Source: Ponticaulis sp. (GTDB taxonomy: Bacteria; Pseudomonadota; Alphaproteobacteria; Caulobacterales; Hyphomonadaceae). From it: DNA of 62,540 nucleotides. The notes under the pieces were generated by a model that saw nothing but the letters and a program-made list of their open reading frames with translations, ran no database searches and was not told the origin of the DNA. Shown in pieces: positions 38,437-47,196 of this stretch (position 1 is its first letter; each line of letters begins with the position of its first letter). The stretch lies in contig NZUJ01000129.1 of the NCBI GenBank assembly GCA_002701295.1, positions 1 through 62,540 of the forward strand. Reading direction: 5' to 3'. The position numbers were made by a program, and so were the translations under genes.

Positions 38437-41400
38437 TCAGAGCGATCCGCCTGCGCCTGAAAAACGCTGCTTCAGGCCGCTGAGGAAAGCGTTTGCTGTG
38501 GTGGTATCAGCTAGGCGGCGAACTGTGTCGCTGAGCCGCGTGGATGACACATCGCTCGTGCCGGTTAACAGGTCGAACGTGTCACCCTCAGACGTCGGCT
38601 GAATCTGAGTGAGATACTCAGCTCGCAACGCGCTTAAGCCATCGCTGTCGCCCTCGAGACGATAGGCGACTGCTGCACGGATCGCTGTCTGGAGCTGACG
38701 GCCTGAAAGTGGCGCGCCCGGATCAGGCAAAATACGATGAAGCGCCCGCCCTGCCGCGCCCCAAGAGCGCGCTCGCCAGTGAACTTCTGCGAGGAGCTCT
38801 TTCGCAGCCTCATCATCGAGCGTTTCGAGCAGCTCAATCGCATGGCCATAGCGCTGCAATTCCATATGAGCCGCCGATTCCAGAAGACGGCGTTCGAGAC
38901 GCAGCTCATTGCTCAGCCCGGAAAGCCTGGTCGTATTGAGTGTTTGAAGCGCTTTTTCTGGCCGACGATCCAACAGATAGATGGCCGCAAGATCGGCCGC
39001 AATCTGAGCACGGCTTTGCCCGATAAGATTTCGGTTCTCGACTTGGTGGGCCAGAAGCTCAGTGGCCGGTTCGAGCAGATCAAAATCGACAAGCCGTCCT
39101 GCAAGCAGACGTATCATTCGATCGCCATCGGGACCGATTGGCGTCAGATCCTTGAACTCATAATAGAGCGCCAGCGCTGAAATCGGATCGAGCGAGTCTG
39201 CCTTCCCATCAAGGTACAATCCCTTGAACTGATCTGCGAGCTTGATCCGCAGATCTCTCGCGCCAGGAAGATTTGGAAATTCCTGCGCAAAATTGAGCGC
39301 AAGTGTCAGTGCTTCCCGGAACCGCCCGAGTTCGTAATAAGAATCAACAAGCGCCGAGACGATTTCAAGTTCGAGAGCATCGCCGCGCCATCGGAAACGG
39401 AGCGTATCAAGACGGTCTGCCGCGTCCAGATTACTCATCCGGCCTTCTTCCACTGCCAGCTTGATATCAGCAAGTTCGGCCCTCACCCGGACATTCGGGC
39501 TCGGATGGTTCAGAAGTCCCGCGAAGATGTCGCGCGCGTCGTCATTCCGGTCTGTGGCAAGAGCGAGTTCTCCGAGAGTCAGTCGCGCTTGTCCCTGCGC
39601 CTCTTCGTCATTGCTGCGAGACGCCGCGAGAGCATGCGTTTCGGCCAGTGCGCCATCGCCCATACGGATCATTGCCCGCGCGGCAGCCGCATGAAAACGT
39701 GCCGCCCATTCTGGTGTATGCGCATTAATCATGGGTGCGGCCTGCAGGAATGACTGGCGCGCTTTTCGCCACTCACCGATTTCTGCATAGGCCAGCCCCA
39801 GCCATGCTGATGCCGCTGCGTCACCGCGAACACTGCCATGATCGAGTGCTTTGACCGCATCTTCGAAGCGGCCAGTCATGATATCTGCCGCACCTTTCAG
39901 TGTCCGCCACTGGGCATCCTGTTCAAGTAGCGGATCTGCCGTAACAGCTTCGTTCAAGGGTCCGTAAGCCTCAGCGGCCAGTTCCCAGGCCAGGAAAAAC
40001 TTGGCGAGGTCCATCATGGCGGCCTGTCCAGCGAATTGCTGCGCATCTGCGCGAGCTGCGGCAGCTGATAATCTGTTTTGACTGGACCAGAACTCTCCTG
40101 TACCGCCCTCACGCCAAGTCGCGAAATCCAGAAATCCGGGCGAGAGGCTCTCGCGGCTGGCCAAATTGGATTCAACACCCCACCGGGAAAGCTCCAGACC
40201 GGACTCACGACGAATTCTGACCTGATCTCCGCGTTGTTCGACCTGAAGATCATCTGTTCTCGGCGCGACAACCAGGCCATGTGCTGTTACAGGCAGGCTG
40301 GCATCCACGAAAGACAAAGACTGCACTAGCGCTGTCGACGGATTAAAGGCCGGCACCATAATCAGCCTGTCGCCAATCTCCGGGTCCTCAAGAGAGAAGA
40401 CCGTGCCTGATCCCTCAACCACGGCTTCTAGACCTGATCCACCATCGCCTGCAATACGCGTAGGTTTGATCTGGCGATCTGCCAATTCGCCATCATTTCC
40501 AATGCTGATATGCCAGTGACGGCCATCGGAATTGACCTTGATCAGCAAATCTCTGGGCAGAAAGAGCCGAAGCGCCATGCCAGAGTCAGACCGGATCTCA
40601 TCGATCCGCGTTCCCGTGGCCTGTCGCAGGCCTTCGAGATCAAACGAACCATCTGCTGGAAATGCGATCCAAACAGCATCATGTCGACGAAACACGACGC
40701 CTGGAATATCGGCCGCAAACTCCAGATCCACTTCCATGCCGCGTGCCTGTGGCACGACGCGTACCGGCACTTTTCCTGAAGACGGTATTGCCTCTGACCA
40801 AAGACGAGGCTGTTTAACCGGAATGATTTCTGCTGGTTCTTCAGCTTCAGTTTGCAGCGCAGCTGGCAACAGGTTTCGCGGCTCATTTTCCTGAGTTTCG
40901 GCGACCTCAGTGACCTGCGGAGGTGGCGGCTTCCGACTTGGCGGCGCGATGCCTTCATCGTCCGGAAGATTTTCAGCCAGCTCCTGCAGCGCCGCAGGAA
41001 GAACCACGTCGTCTTCAGTTTCAGGTTTTTCGCCCGGATGAAGGCGAACAATGACCGCACTTTCAACATCGACCGCACTCGCCCAGTAGCCGTCGGCGAT
41101 ATCCAGGTCGACCACAAAGGATTCCTCGGTGTTTTCAGCCACAATGGTTTCCAGGCCGGTCGGCGGATCGATCCGCAAATGGACGAGGTCTGCAATACCG
41201 CGCCGGTCAAAAACAATCTGGAAATCATCACCAATGTCAGATGACTGAAAATTGACGGTCTCAGGCCAGTAGAATGCAACTGTCGAAAAATCGTCGGTTT
41301 CAGACCCTGTAACAATCACATCTAACGGCTCTGGAATCGCAGCAAGTCTCGCGGCCTCGGCTGCTGCAGCTGCCTGACGCGCCTGCTCAGCTTTCACCGC

Positions 41401-41835
41401 AACCAACGGAGACAAGATGTCCGGCGGATCGCTGGTCATGGTTTCAGGCAGGAGATCAATCGCTGTCAGATCCAATGATCGTGACTGATGAATATTGTAC
41501 TCGCGAGCCAGCGCTATTCGGACTTCACGCTCATCCTCACTCTGGCGAGCGATTGCGATATAGTTTGGCAGCCCCTCTGTCAGGGCTTCGACGTCGATAT
41601 CGACCGGTTCATCAAATTGCAGGATAAGTACAGGCCCAACCTGACGCGCCAGAATCTCCGGCCCCGCCTCTGAGCCATCCGCCCAGCTGGCAACAATCCG
41701 GCCATATCCGGCACTCTGGTCCAGATCCAGAGACACCGCACGACCTTCCGCCCAGGCGGTCTGACCACCTGCCAGCGCAGCGCTCCCAACGACCAGAGGC
41801 GCCGACCAGGACAGAAGACGCCGCTTAAGGTTCAA
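38437..41835 (-). CDS. large secreted TPR-containing protein of the flagellar cluster
   Basis: An 1132-residue exported protein with signal peptide (MNLKRRLLSWSAPLVVGSAA.., cleavage near AWA). Three parts are visible: a beta-rich N-terminal half with a segment like an AMIN domain (about 30-120 and again near 180-280), a Pro-rich linker (PPSRKPPPPQ, about 300), and a helical C-terminal half (about 560-1132) made of TPR-like helices (YAEIGEWRKARQSFLQAAP, YELGRFREALTLALNFAQ). It overlaps motE by 11 bases and closes the fliL-fliM operon, so a role in motor assembly or periplasmic anchoring is likely. Homologues in Caulobacter-type clusters are known to me only as TPR proteins; no proven function. 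Confidence 0.75.
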   Translation of the reverse strand: MNLKRRLLSWSAPLVVGSAALAGGQTAWAEGRAVSLDLDQSAGYGRIVASWADGSEAGPEILARQVGPVLILQFDEPVDIDVEALTEGLPNYIAIARQSEDEREVRIALAREYNIHQSRSLDLTAIDLLPETMTSDPPDILSPLVAVKAEQARQAAAAAEAARLAAIPEPLDVIVTGSETDDFSTVAFYWPETVNFQSSDIGDDFQIVFDRRGIADLVHLRIDPPTGLETIVAENTEESFVVDLDIADGYWASAVDVESAVIVRLHPGEKPETEDDVVLPAALQELAENLPDDEGIAPPSRKPPPPQVTEVAETQENEPRNLLPAALQTEAEEPAEIIPVKQPRLWSEAIPSSGKVPVRVVPQARGMEVDLEFAADIPGVVFRRHDAVWIAFPADGSFDLEGLRQATGTRIDEIRSDSGMALRLFLPRDLLIKVNSDGRHWHISIGNDGELADRQIKPTRIAGDGGSGLEAVVEGSGTVFSLEDPEIGDRLIMVPAFNPSTALVQSLSFVDASLPVTAHGLVVAPRTDDLQVEQRGDQVRIRRESGLELSRWGVESNLASRESLSPGFLDFATWREGGTGEFWSSQNRLSAAAARADAQQFAGQAAMMDLAKFFLAWELAAEAYGPLNEAVTADPLLEQDAQWRTLKGAADIMTGRFEDAVKALDHGSVRGDAAASAWLGLAYAEIGEWRKARQSFLQAAPMINAHTPEWAARFHAAAARAMIRMGDGALAETHALAASRSNDEEAQGQARLTLGELALATDRNDDARDIFAGLLNHPSPNVRVRAELADIKLAVEEGRMSNLDAADRLDTLRFRWRGDALELEIVSALVDSYYELGRFREALTLALNFAQEFPNLPGARDLRIKLADQFKGLYLDGKADSLDPISALALYYEFKDLTPIGPDGDRMIRLLAGRLVDFDLLEPATELLAHQVENRNLIGQSRAQIAADLAAIYLLDRRPEKALQTLNTTRLSGLSNELRLERRLLESAAHMELQRYGHAIELLETLDDEAAKELLAEVHWRARSWGAAGRALHRILPDPGAPLSGRQLQTAIRAAVAYRLEGDSDGLSALRAEYLTQIQPTSEGDTFDLLTGTSDVSSTRLSDTVRRLADTTTANAFLSGLKQRFSGAGGSL

Positions 41836-42529
41836 AAGACCTTGCCTCCAGATCAGAGACAGTTTCAGGTGGCTCGGTTTTCTTCGCCATGAGCGTGGTC
41901 AGCGCGCGAGCACGCTCAGAATTCATATTCGACAACACAGCAGCCATCGCCGCCGGTTTCATACGATCCGCCAGTTCAAGCATGAGAATGTCGTCGAGCG
42001 TATCGAAAATGCGCGCGGCATCTTTCGGCTTCATGCTCTCATAGACCTTCACGAGCGATGCGAGCTGTTCTTCGTTCTGTTCATCCAGGTCGACCAGCAA
42101 TCCCTGAATGCTGGCCTCAAGGCGCTTCAACTCATCAATCTGGTCATTGAGACGCGTTTCTGCCGCAGAGATCGTCATTTCGCGCGTATCGAGCGTAGAC
42201 TCGCGGGCGTCGAGCGACTCGCGCCGGTCCGCGAGTGATCTCAGTACCTGAATTTCATATTGAGAAAGCCCCGCCTGTTCAGCAATCTGATCAGTCGATG
42301 GGCACATATTCTCTTCTGCGCCGCTTTCCGTCTCGGAGCTTTCTTCCTGCTCTGAGACCATTTCCGGAAGCGCTGATGTCTCAATCGGCTGAGTTGGTGA
42401 CGCAGACGGCTCAGAATTTTCTGCGGCCATCGCGCCTGCAGCTTCAGCAATGGACACCGCCTTTACCGACAGGACGCCGAAAGCGACGATGCCAATAACC
42501 GGGAGAAGGCGAACACGAGAACTGGACAT
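41825..42529 (-). CDS. motE: MotE-like flagellar motor protein (MgtE N-domain type)
   Basis: A 234-residue protein with an N-terminal signal anchor (VRLLPVIGIVAFGVLSVKAV), an acidic low-complexity part (about 30-75), a helical coiled coil (about 80-150, SLADRRESLDARESTLDTREM) and a C-terminal domain MKPKDAARIFDTLDD and RMKPAAMAAVLSNM of the MgtE-N type. This is the form of MotE, in rhizobia a periplasmic chaperone for MotC. No motC is in the window, so the partner may be another periplasmic motor protein. It starts 3 bases after DUF6468 and overlaps the TPR gene, i.e. one transcript with fliL and fliM. Confidence 0.8.
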   Translation of the reverse strand: MSSSRVRLLPVIGIVAFGVLSVKAVSIAEAAGAMAAENSEPSASPTQPIETSALPEMVSEQEESSETESGAEENMCPSTDQIAEQAGLSQYEIQVLRSLADRRESLDARESTLDTREMTISAAETRLNDQIDELKRLEASIQGLLVDLDEQNEEQLASLVKVYESMKPKDAARIFDTLDDILMLELADRMKPAAMAAVLSNMNSERARALTTLMAKKTEPPETVSDLEARSFEP

Positions 42530-42532
42530 GAT

Positions 42533-42814
42533 TTAATATCCTTTCCGACCGGAGCGCGGCAGATTGTTTGACAGTGAACGAGCCTCATCGATCCGCGACT
42601 GAAGCTCACGTCCGGTTTCAGCAGCTGTTTTGCGAAGCCCCTGAACGGCGAGTTCCGCCTGAGCGATGGTCTCTGCCAGTTCGCGGGCCGCTTCGATCAT
42701 CCCGTCATTGCCTTTGCGCAAGCGGTTCAGACGCTGATCAAGCCGCCAGCAATAAATAATGGTTAACAGCAAAAGTGCTGCCAGGCCGATCTCCATGAAG
42801 AATCCATAGGTCAT
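42533..42814 (-). CDS. DUF6468 membrane protein of the fliL-fliM operon
   Basis: A 93-residue protein: an N-terminal membrane helix (about 4-22, FFMEIGLAALLLLTIIYCW) followed by a coiled coil with many Arg and Glu (LDQRLNRLRKGNDG). It belongs to a short family seen in alphaproteobacterial fliL-fliM operons (DUF6468 as I recall). It begins in a TGATG overlap with the fliM stop, so its translation is coupled to FliM. Caulobacter carries a flagellum-positioning protein, PflI, in the same type of operon, but I cannot show that this gene is its counterpart. Confidence 0.75.
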   Translation of the reverse strand: MTYGFFMEIGLAALLLLTIIYCWRLDQRLNRLRKGNDGMIEAARELAETIAQAELAVQGLRKTAAETGRELQSRIDEARSLSNNLPRSGRKGY

Positions 42815-43992
42815 CAGCTGTCTCCCAGAATCTCGGCGCGTGCGCGGTCAGATATCGGGCTTTCAACCCGAACAGCCACTTTTGGACCCATTCGCCCGAC
42901 ACGACCATCGGTCAGGCGGGCTTCTCCGCATTTAATTTCAACGCGGGAATCCGGCGTCGCATTCAGGAAGAGCGTGTCTCCCACTTCAAGATTCAGAATC
43001 TTTCCGAGTGGAACATCCATCTCATCCAGAACCGCCTGAATATCGAGTTTTGCAGCCCACAATTCTGAAGCAAGGTGACCTTCCCAGATATTGTCCCGAC
43101 CGAACTTCTCACCCATGAAGTTCTGCAAAAGCATTTTCCGGATAGGTTCCAGTGTCGCGTATGGCAGAAGCAGTTCGGCCCGGCCGCCACGATCTTCCAT
43201 GTCGATCCGTAGCTTCACCAGAATGGCTGCGTTGGCCGGACGGGCAATTGCCGCAAATCGCGGATTGGTCTCAATCCGGTCGAGCTCAAAGTCGACATCG
43301 GTGAGCGGCGCAAAAGCCTGCTTGGCATCGCCGAGAATGACTTCCACGAGACGTGTCACAAGTGACCGTTCGATCGTGGTGTATGGACGGCCTTCGATCC
43401 GCATCGCCACTGTGCCGCGGCGACCACCGAGCAGCACGTCCACGATGGAATAGATGAGGTTTGAATCGACCGTCAGAAGCCCAAAGTTGTCGAGCTGCTT
43501 CGCGCGGAAAACTGACAGAATAGCGGGCAGCGGAATAGAGTTCAGATAGTCACCAAACCGGATTGAGGTGATCGCATCGAGTGAGACCTCGACGTTATCC
43601 AAGGTAAAGTTCCGCAGTGACGTCGTGAGCAGTCGCACCAGACGGTCGAAGACGACCTCCAGCATCGGCAAGCGCTCATAAGAGACCATCGCCGAGTTGA
43701 TAATCGCGCGAATACCGGATGTGTCATCTGCTTCTTCATCTTCAAGCGAGAAGCCGAGAAGACTGTCAATCTCGTCCTGGTTGAGGATCCGTTCTGTTGT
43801 GGTGTTCGAACCGACGACAGCACTTGCGAGATTTGTCTTGGCCGCCTGCTCTTCGTTCGCGAGGGAGGCTTCCCATTCCGCGGCAAAATCGTCACCCAAG
43901 CCATCATCATCACCGCCCTGAGCAGCGGTGTCAGCCTCAAGTTCCGCGGCCCATTCCGCGGCGAGTTCATCATCTGTTTTGCCGTCAGACAT
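42814..43992 (-). CDS. fliM: flagellar motor switch protein FliM
   Basis: A 392-residue FliM of the C-ring. The CheY-P-binding motif LNQDEIDSLLGF, normally at the very N terminus, is here at 70-81, after an acidic 69-residue extension with two related segments (DELAAEWAAEL at 8-18 and DFAAEWEASL at 35-44). The CheC-like middle domain and the SpoA C-terminal domain (GEARLTDGRVGRMGPKVAVRV) follow. Similar acidic AAEW segments occur in other alphaproteobacterial FliM or FliN proteins as I recall, but usually as one copy. It follows fliL by 10 bases. Confidence 0.95.
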   Translation of the reverse strand: MSDGKTDDELAAEWAAELEADTAAQGGDDDGLGDDFAAEWEASLANEEQAAKTNLASAVVGSNTTTERILNQDEIDSLLGFSLEDEEADDTSGIRAIINSAMVSYERLPMLEVVFDRLVRLLTTSLRNFTLDNVEVSLDAITSIRFGDYLNSIPLPAILSVFRAKQLDNFGLLTVDSNLIYSIVDVLLGGRRGTVAMRIEGRPYTTIERSLVTRLVEVILGDAKQAFAPLTDVDFELDRIETNPRFAAIARPANAAILVKLRIDMEDRGGRAELLLPYATLEPIRKMLLQNFMGEKFGRDNIWEGHLASELWAAKLDIQAVLDEMDVPLGKILNLEVGDTLFLNATPDSRVEIKCGEARLTDGRVGRMGPKVAVRVESPISDRARAEILGDS

Positions 43993-44002
43993 TTAGCGAA
44001 AC

Positions 44003-44695
44003 CTACTGAACAATGAATTCCTCGATGAGAACGGCGTCGATGGAATCCGGATACAAACTCAGATTCACGCGACGAAGCAGTTCCCGACGAATACGATAGT
44101 CACCTGCAGAGCCACTGAGATCATCAATGCGCATTTCGCGCAGAAACATCTGAAACTGATCGGTAATGCGCGGCAGAACCGAATCGACCTTGCTGAAGAC
44201 TTTCGGATTGTGCGCTTCCAGCGTCAGCTTCAAAAGCAATTGAGAGCGGCGACCACCGCCACTGTTCACCGTGACCAGAATTTTCGGCATGGTGTAAAAG
44301 CTCGGATTGCCAGGATCACCGATCTGAACAATCGCGCCATTATCTTCGAGTTCAGAGGACGATTTCACACCGTGTGCGTCATCAGATCCATGCGTATCAC
44401 TGGTGCCATGCGAATCATCTTCGCCATGACTATCCTGCTCTCCGTGCGAATCATCTTCGCCGTGGCTGTCGTCTTCGCCATGTTCATCAAGACTTTCAAC
44501 TTTTGTAGCTGCGTCGGCTTTACCGCCGCCCAAAAGCATCATCGCCCCGACGCCACCGCCGACCAAAACCAGCAATGCGGGCAAAATAACAAACAATACC
44601 AATGTCTTACCCGCCATCTTCTTTTTGACGGGAGCGTCTTCCAGCGCCTCTACTGAGGCGTCATTTTCCGACATGTCTTCGTTTTCTTCGGACAT
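44003..44695 (-). CDS. fliL: flagellar basal body protein FliL with histidine-rich repeat
   Basis: A 230-residue FliL, which forms rings round the stator. A short cytosolic tail is followed by one membrane helix (about 31-55), a linker, and the stomatin-like C-terminal domain ending YPDSIDAVLIEEFIVQ. The linker at 72-109 carries seven hexapeptide repeats of the form HGEDDS (HG at each repeat start), giving seven histidines and many acidic residues in the periplasm, a likely metal- or proton-responsive segment. This repeat is not part of normal FliL. It heads the minus-strand operon with fliM, DUF6468, motE and the TPR gene; 179 bases separate it from divergent flgF. Confidence 0.92.
   Translation of the reverse strand: MSEENEDMSENDASVEALEDAPVKKKMAGKTLVLFVILPALLVLVGGGVGAMMLLGGGKADAATKVESLDEHGEDDSHGEDDSHGEQDSHGEDDSHGTSDTHGSDDAHGVKSSSELEDNGAIVQIGDPGNPSFYTMPKILVTVNSGGGRRSQLLLKLTLEAHNPKVFSKVDSVLPRITDQFQMFLREMRIDDLSGSAGDYRIRRELLRRVNLSLYPDSIDAVLIEEFIVQ
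44369..44482 (-). repeat. 18-base tandem repeat in fliL (His-Gly-acidic hexapeptide)
   Basis: Seven in-frame 18-base units encode HG-x-D/E-D-x hexapeptides at residues 72-109 of FliL. Units differ mainly in the third codon positions. The number of units may vary between strains through slippage. Confidence 0.85.
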
Positions 44696-44874
44696 TATAT
44701 TCAGATCCTGCAGGTTCTACCGGGCAAAAATGACCGCTCTTGGTTAAGGAAGCGTAGAGATCGGCAGGTTTTGCCCATGCCGTATCGTCGCACCTTATGG
44801 TTATCGGAAAGCAGGAAAGCATTAACCCTGCCGCGTCATACCTGTGTCTGGGTCAATGACTTTCCGGGGTTTGA

Positions 44875-45615
44875 ATGGACAACACACTTCTTGTCGGACT
44901 GAATACGCAAGAGATGCTTCGGCGTCGTATGGATATTGTGGCGAACAATCTCGCCAACATGTCGACTGCGGGATTCAAATCCGAAGTTGCCCTCAACGAA
45001 CTTGTCATCGAACGTCCATCTCAGGCGCTGGATGAGCCCGAAGATATTCGCTTCACGCTGGTCGAGCGCATGCAACGCGACATGTCGGCTGGCACGCTCA
45101 CTCCGACGGGTGGTCCGATGGATTTCGGCATGGCCGAACCCAACGCCTTCTTCGCTGTGCGCATGGGTGACCAGACTTATTACACGCGGGATGGCCAGTT
45201 CGCGCTCGATGATCTGAGCCGGCTGGTGACTCGCGAAGGTGCTTTCGTCCTCGACGATGCAGGCAATGAAATGGTTTTCGATCCGATAGGCGGTCCGCCG
45301 ACGGTATCCAAGGCCGGTGTCATTCGTCAGGGAAATATCGAGATTGGCCGTCTCGGTGTTTACGGGTTTGAAACTCCCGGGGCGTTAGAAAAGGCTGGTG
45401 GCAACTTCTGGACTCCCGGAGACCAGGTACCCGAAGCCGCCGAGCTGCCAGAAGTGCAGCAGGGCGTCGTTGAGCAGTCAAACGTCAACGCCGTCTTTGA
45501 AATCACCCGGATGATCGAAATTTCCCGGGCCTATACCTCGGCTAGCCGCCTCGTAAAAGACGCAGACGAGCTCCGCAAAACGGCAATCAGCAAACTGGGT
45601 TCTGCCCAGTCATAA
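44875..45615 (+). CDS. flgF: flagellar rod protein FlgF
   Basis: A 246-residue proximal-rod protein of the axial family. The N-terminal segment GLNTQEMLRRRMDIVANNLAN (about 6-26) and C-terminal EQSNVNAVFEITRMIEISRAY (about 202-222) pack as the D0 helices shared by rod proteins. Exported through the flagellar type III path without a signal peptide. The longer DNA-strand neighbour flgG begins 26 bases on. The operon start region is the 179 bases before this ATG, shared with fliL; TTAACC half-sites for CtrA lie there, but no convincing sigma-54 -24/-12 pair was found. Confidence 0.95.
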   Translation: MDNTLLVGLNTQEMLRRRMDIVANNLANMSTAGFKSEVALNELVIERPSQALDEPEDIRFTLVERMQRDMSAGTLTPTGGPMDFGMAEPNAFFAVRMGDQTYYTRDGQFALDDLSRLVTREGAFVLDDAGNEMVFDPIGGPPTVSKAGVIRQGNIEIGRLGVYGFETPGALEKAGGNFWTPGDQVPEAAELPEVQQGVVEQSNVNAVFEITRMIEISRAYTSASRLVKDADELRKTAISKLGSAQS

Positions 45616-45641
45616 CGATACGAATCCAGGGTGAGTAGTTC

Positions 45642-46427
45642 ATGCGTTCTTTGAGCACCGCAGCAACCGGCATGCAGGCACAACAGCTGAATGTCGAAGT
45701 CATATCAAACAACATCGCCAACATGAACACGACGGGATTCAAGCGCCAACGCGCCGAGTTCCAGGACCTCATCTATATGAATATTGAGCGCATGGGCACG
45801 ACCTCCTCTGATGGCGGAACGATCGTTCCCACCGGGGTGCAGGTCGGTACAGGCGTGAAAACAGGTTCCGTTTATCGCAACACCGAACAAGGTAGTGTCG
45901 CGCAGACAGAGAACCGCTTCGACCTCGCTCTGCAGGGCGACGGCTATTTTGTTATCCAGAACCCCGATGGCACAGAATCCTACACGCGGGCCGGAAACTT
46001 CTCCGTCAGCCCGGACGGTCAGCTTGTGACCGGAGACGGATTTGTGGTGTCTCCAGGCATTGCCATTCCTGAAGAGGCTGTCGATGTGACGATCAGCGCC
46101 GTCGGCATGGTTCAGGCCCGCATTGCCGGAGAGGTCGAATATCAGGAACTCGGTCAGATTGACCTTGCCCGCTTCATCAACCCGGCCGGCCTCGATGCGA
46201 TTGGCGACAACCTCTTTCTCGAAACGCCTTCGTCAGGCGTTGCAAACCTCGGCACACCCGGCGCGCTTGGCTTCGGTACAGTGCTGCAAGGCTTTCTGGA
46301 GAATTCCAACGTCAATGCCGTGAACGAGATCAGCGCCCTGATCCTCGCGCAGCGCGCCTATGAAATGAACTCTAAAGTGATCACCACGAGCGATGAAATG
46401 CTCGGCGTCACCAGTCAGCTGAGATAG
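45642..46427 (+). CDS. flgG: flagellar distal rod protein FlgG
   Basis: A 261-residue distal-rod protein. It opens MRSLSTAATGMQAQQLNVEV with SNNIANMNTTGFKRQRAEFQDLIY, the standard FlgG start, carries LALQGDGYFVI at about 90-100, and closes with NSNVNAVNEISALILAQRAYEMNSKVI (about 225-251). Length and motifs are normal. It is the second gene of flgF-flgG-flgA-flgH, in the order seen in other Caulobacterales; flgA begins 7 bases after its stop. Confidence 0.97.
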   Translation: MRSLSTAATGMQAQQLNVEVISNNIANMNTTGFKRQRAEFQDLIYMNIERMGTTSSDGGTIVPTGVQVGTGVKTGSVYRNTEQGSVAQTENRFDLALQGDGYFVIQNPDGTESYTRAGNFSVSPDGQLVTGDGFVVSPGIAIPEEAVDVTISAVGMVQARIAGEVEYQELGQIDLARFINPAGLDAIGDNLFLETPSSGVANLGTPGALGFGTVLQGFLENSNVNAVNEISALILAQRAYEMNSKVITTSDEMLGVTSQLR

Positions 46428-46434
46428 GTAAGAC

Positions 46435-47178
46435 ATGAAAAAACGATTTTCACACCGTTTTCTCATTCTCACTCTGGCCAGTATTTTTGGGCCAGGCGCG
46501 CAGGCCGTGTCCGATATCCACATATCAGGCGACTGGGTCACACTGGGCGATGTGGCACCGGTTTCCGGCGCTGCGGCGGGACGCCAGATCGCTGCCGCTC
46601 CCCTTCCCGGCCAACGAATGCCGCTGTCCAGCGCCTTTATCGAAGCGCAGGCCAGCGCCGCAGGTTTCCCCGTAGACCTTCCCGATGGCGAGATGGTCTG
46701 GGTGGCGCGTGCGGCAACACTTCAGCCTGCAGCTCAGCCCCAACCTCAAAGCATACCAGCGACCGCCACCATTGCGCGCGAAACCGCTCCGGACGGTCAC
46801 GTCCCCGTTCTGGTGACCGACGTGTCTCGTGGAGACGTCATTACGTCCAGCATGATCACTTATGAACCATTTGATGACCGTCGCCGCATCCAGGGCCTCA
46901 TCCGATCAGCTGATATTCTGCGAAACACCGAAGCCACGCGCACCATTCGCGCAGGCCAGCCCATGTCTCTGCGCGACATTCAGCAAGCTTCAGTCGTCAA
47001 GAAAGGCGATCTCATTCAACTGATTTACGAACGCGGCCCCATCAAGCTCGTCGTCAATGCCAAGGCCCTGGACGACGCAGCGAAGGGCGAAACCGTTCGA
47101 ATTCAAAATCTTCAATCCAACCGGTCCATGGACGCAATCGCCTGGGGTCCGGGCGAAGCACGCGTCGGTGAACTTTGA
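46435..47178 (+). CDS. flgA: flagellar P-ring assembly chaperone FlgA
   Basis: A 247-residue periplasmic chaperone that helps FlgI form the P ring. It has a signal peptide (FLILTLASIFGPGAQA), then an N-terminal part (DIHISGDWVTLGDVAPV, about 27-43) and the SAF-type C-terminal domain with VLVTDVSRGDVITSSMI and IQLIYERGPIKLVVNAKALD (about 193-212). The chaperone's client gene flgI is 3.8 kb away on the same strand. It is 7 bases from flgG and 18 bases from flgH, so clearly co-transcribed. Confidence 0.93.
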   Translation: MKKRFSHRFLILTLASIFGPGAQAVSDIHISGDWVTLGDVAPVSGAAAGRQIAAAPLPGQRMPLSSAFIEAQASAAGFPVDLPDGEMVWVARAATLQPAAQPQPQSIPATATIARETAPDGHVPVLVTDVSRGDVITSSMITYEPFDDRRRIQGLIRSADILRNTEATRTIRAGQPMSLRDIQQASVVKKGDLIQLIYERGPIKLVVNAKALDDAAKGETVRIQNLQSNRSMDAIAWGPGEARVGEL

Positions 47179-47196
47179 CGCTTCAGGGAGTCCCTC

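Noticed and set aside
44696-44874. Possible sigma-54 (-24/-12) promoter between fliL and flgF
   Set aside because: The best candidate on the minus strand (CGGCAGG-N4-ATGC near 44815-44831) has three mismatches to TGGCACG-N4-TTGC and would give a leader of about 100 bases; on the plus strand only poorer matches occur.
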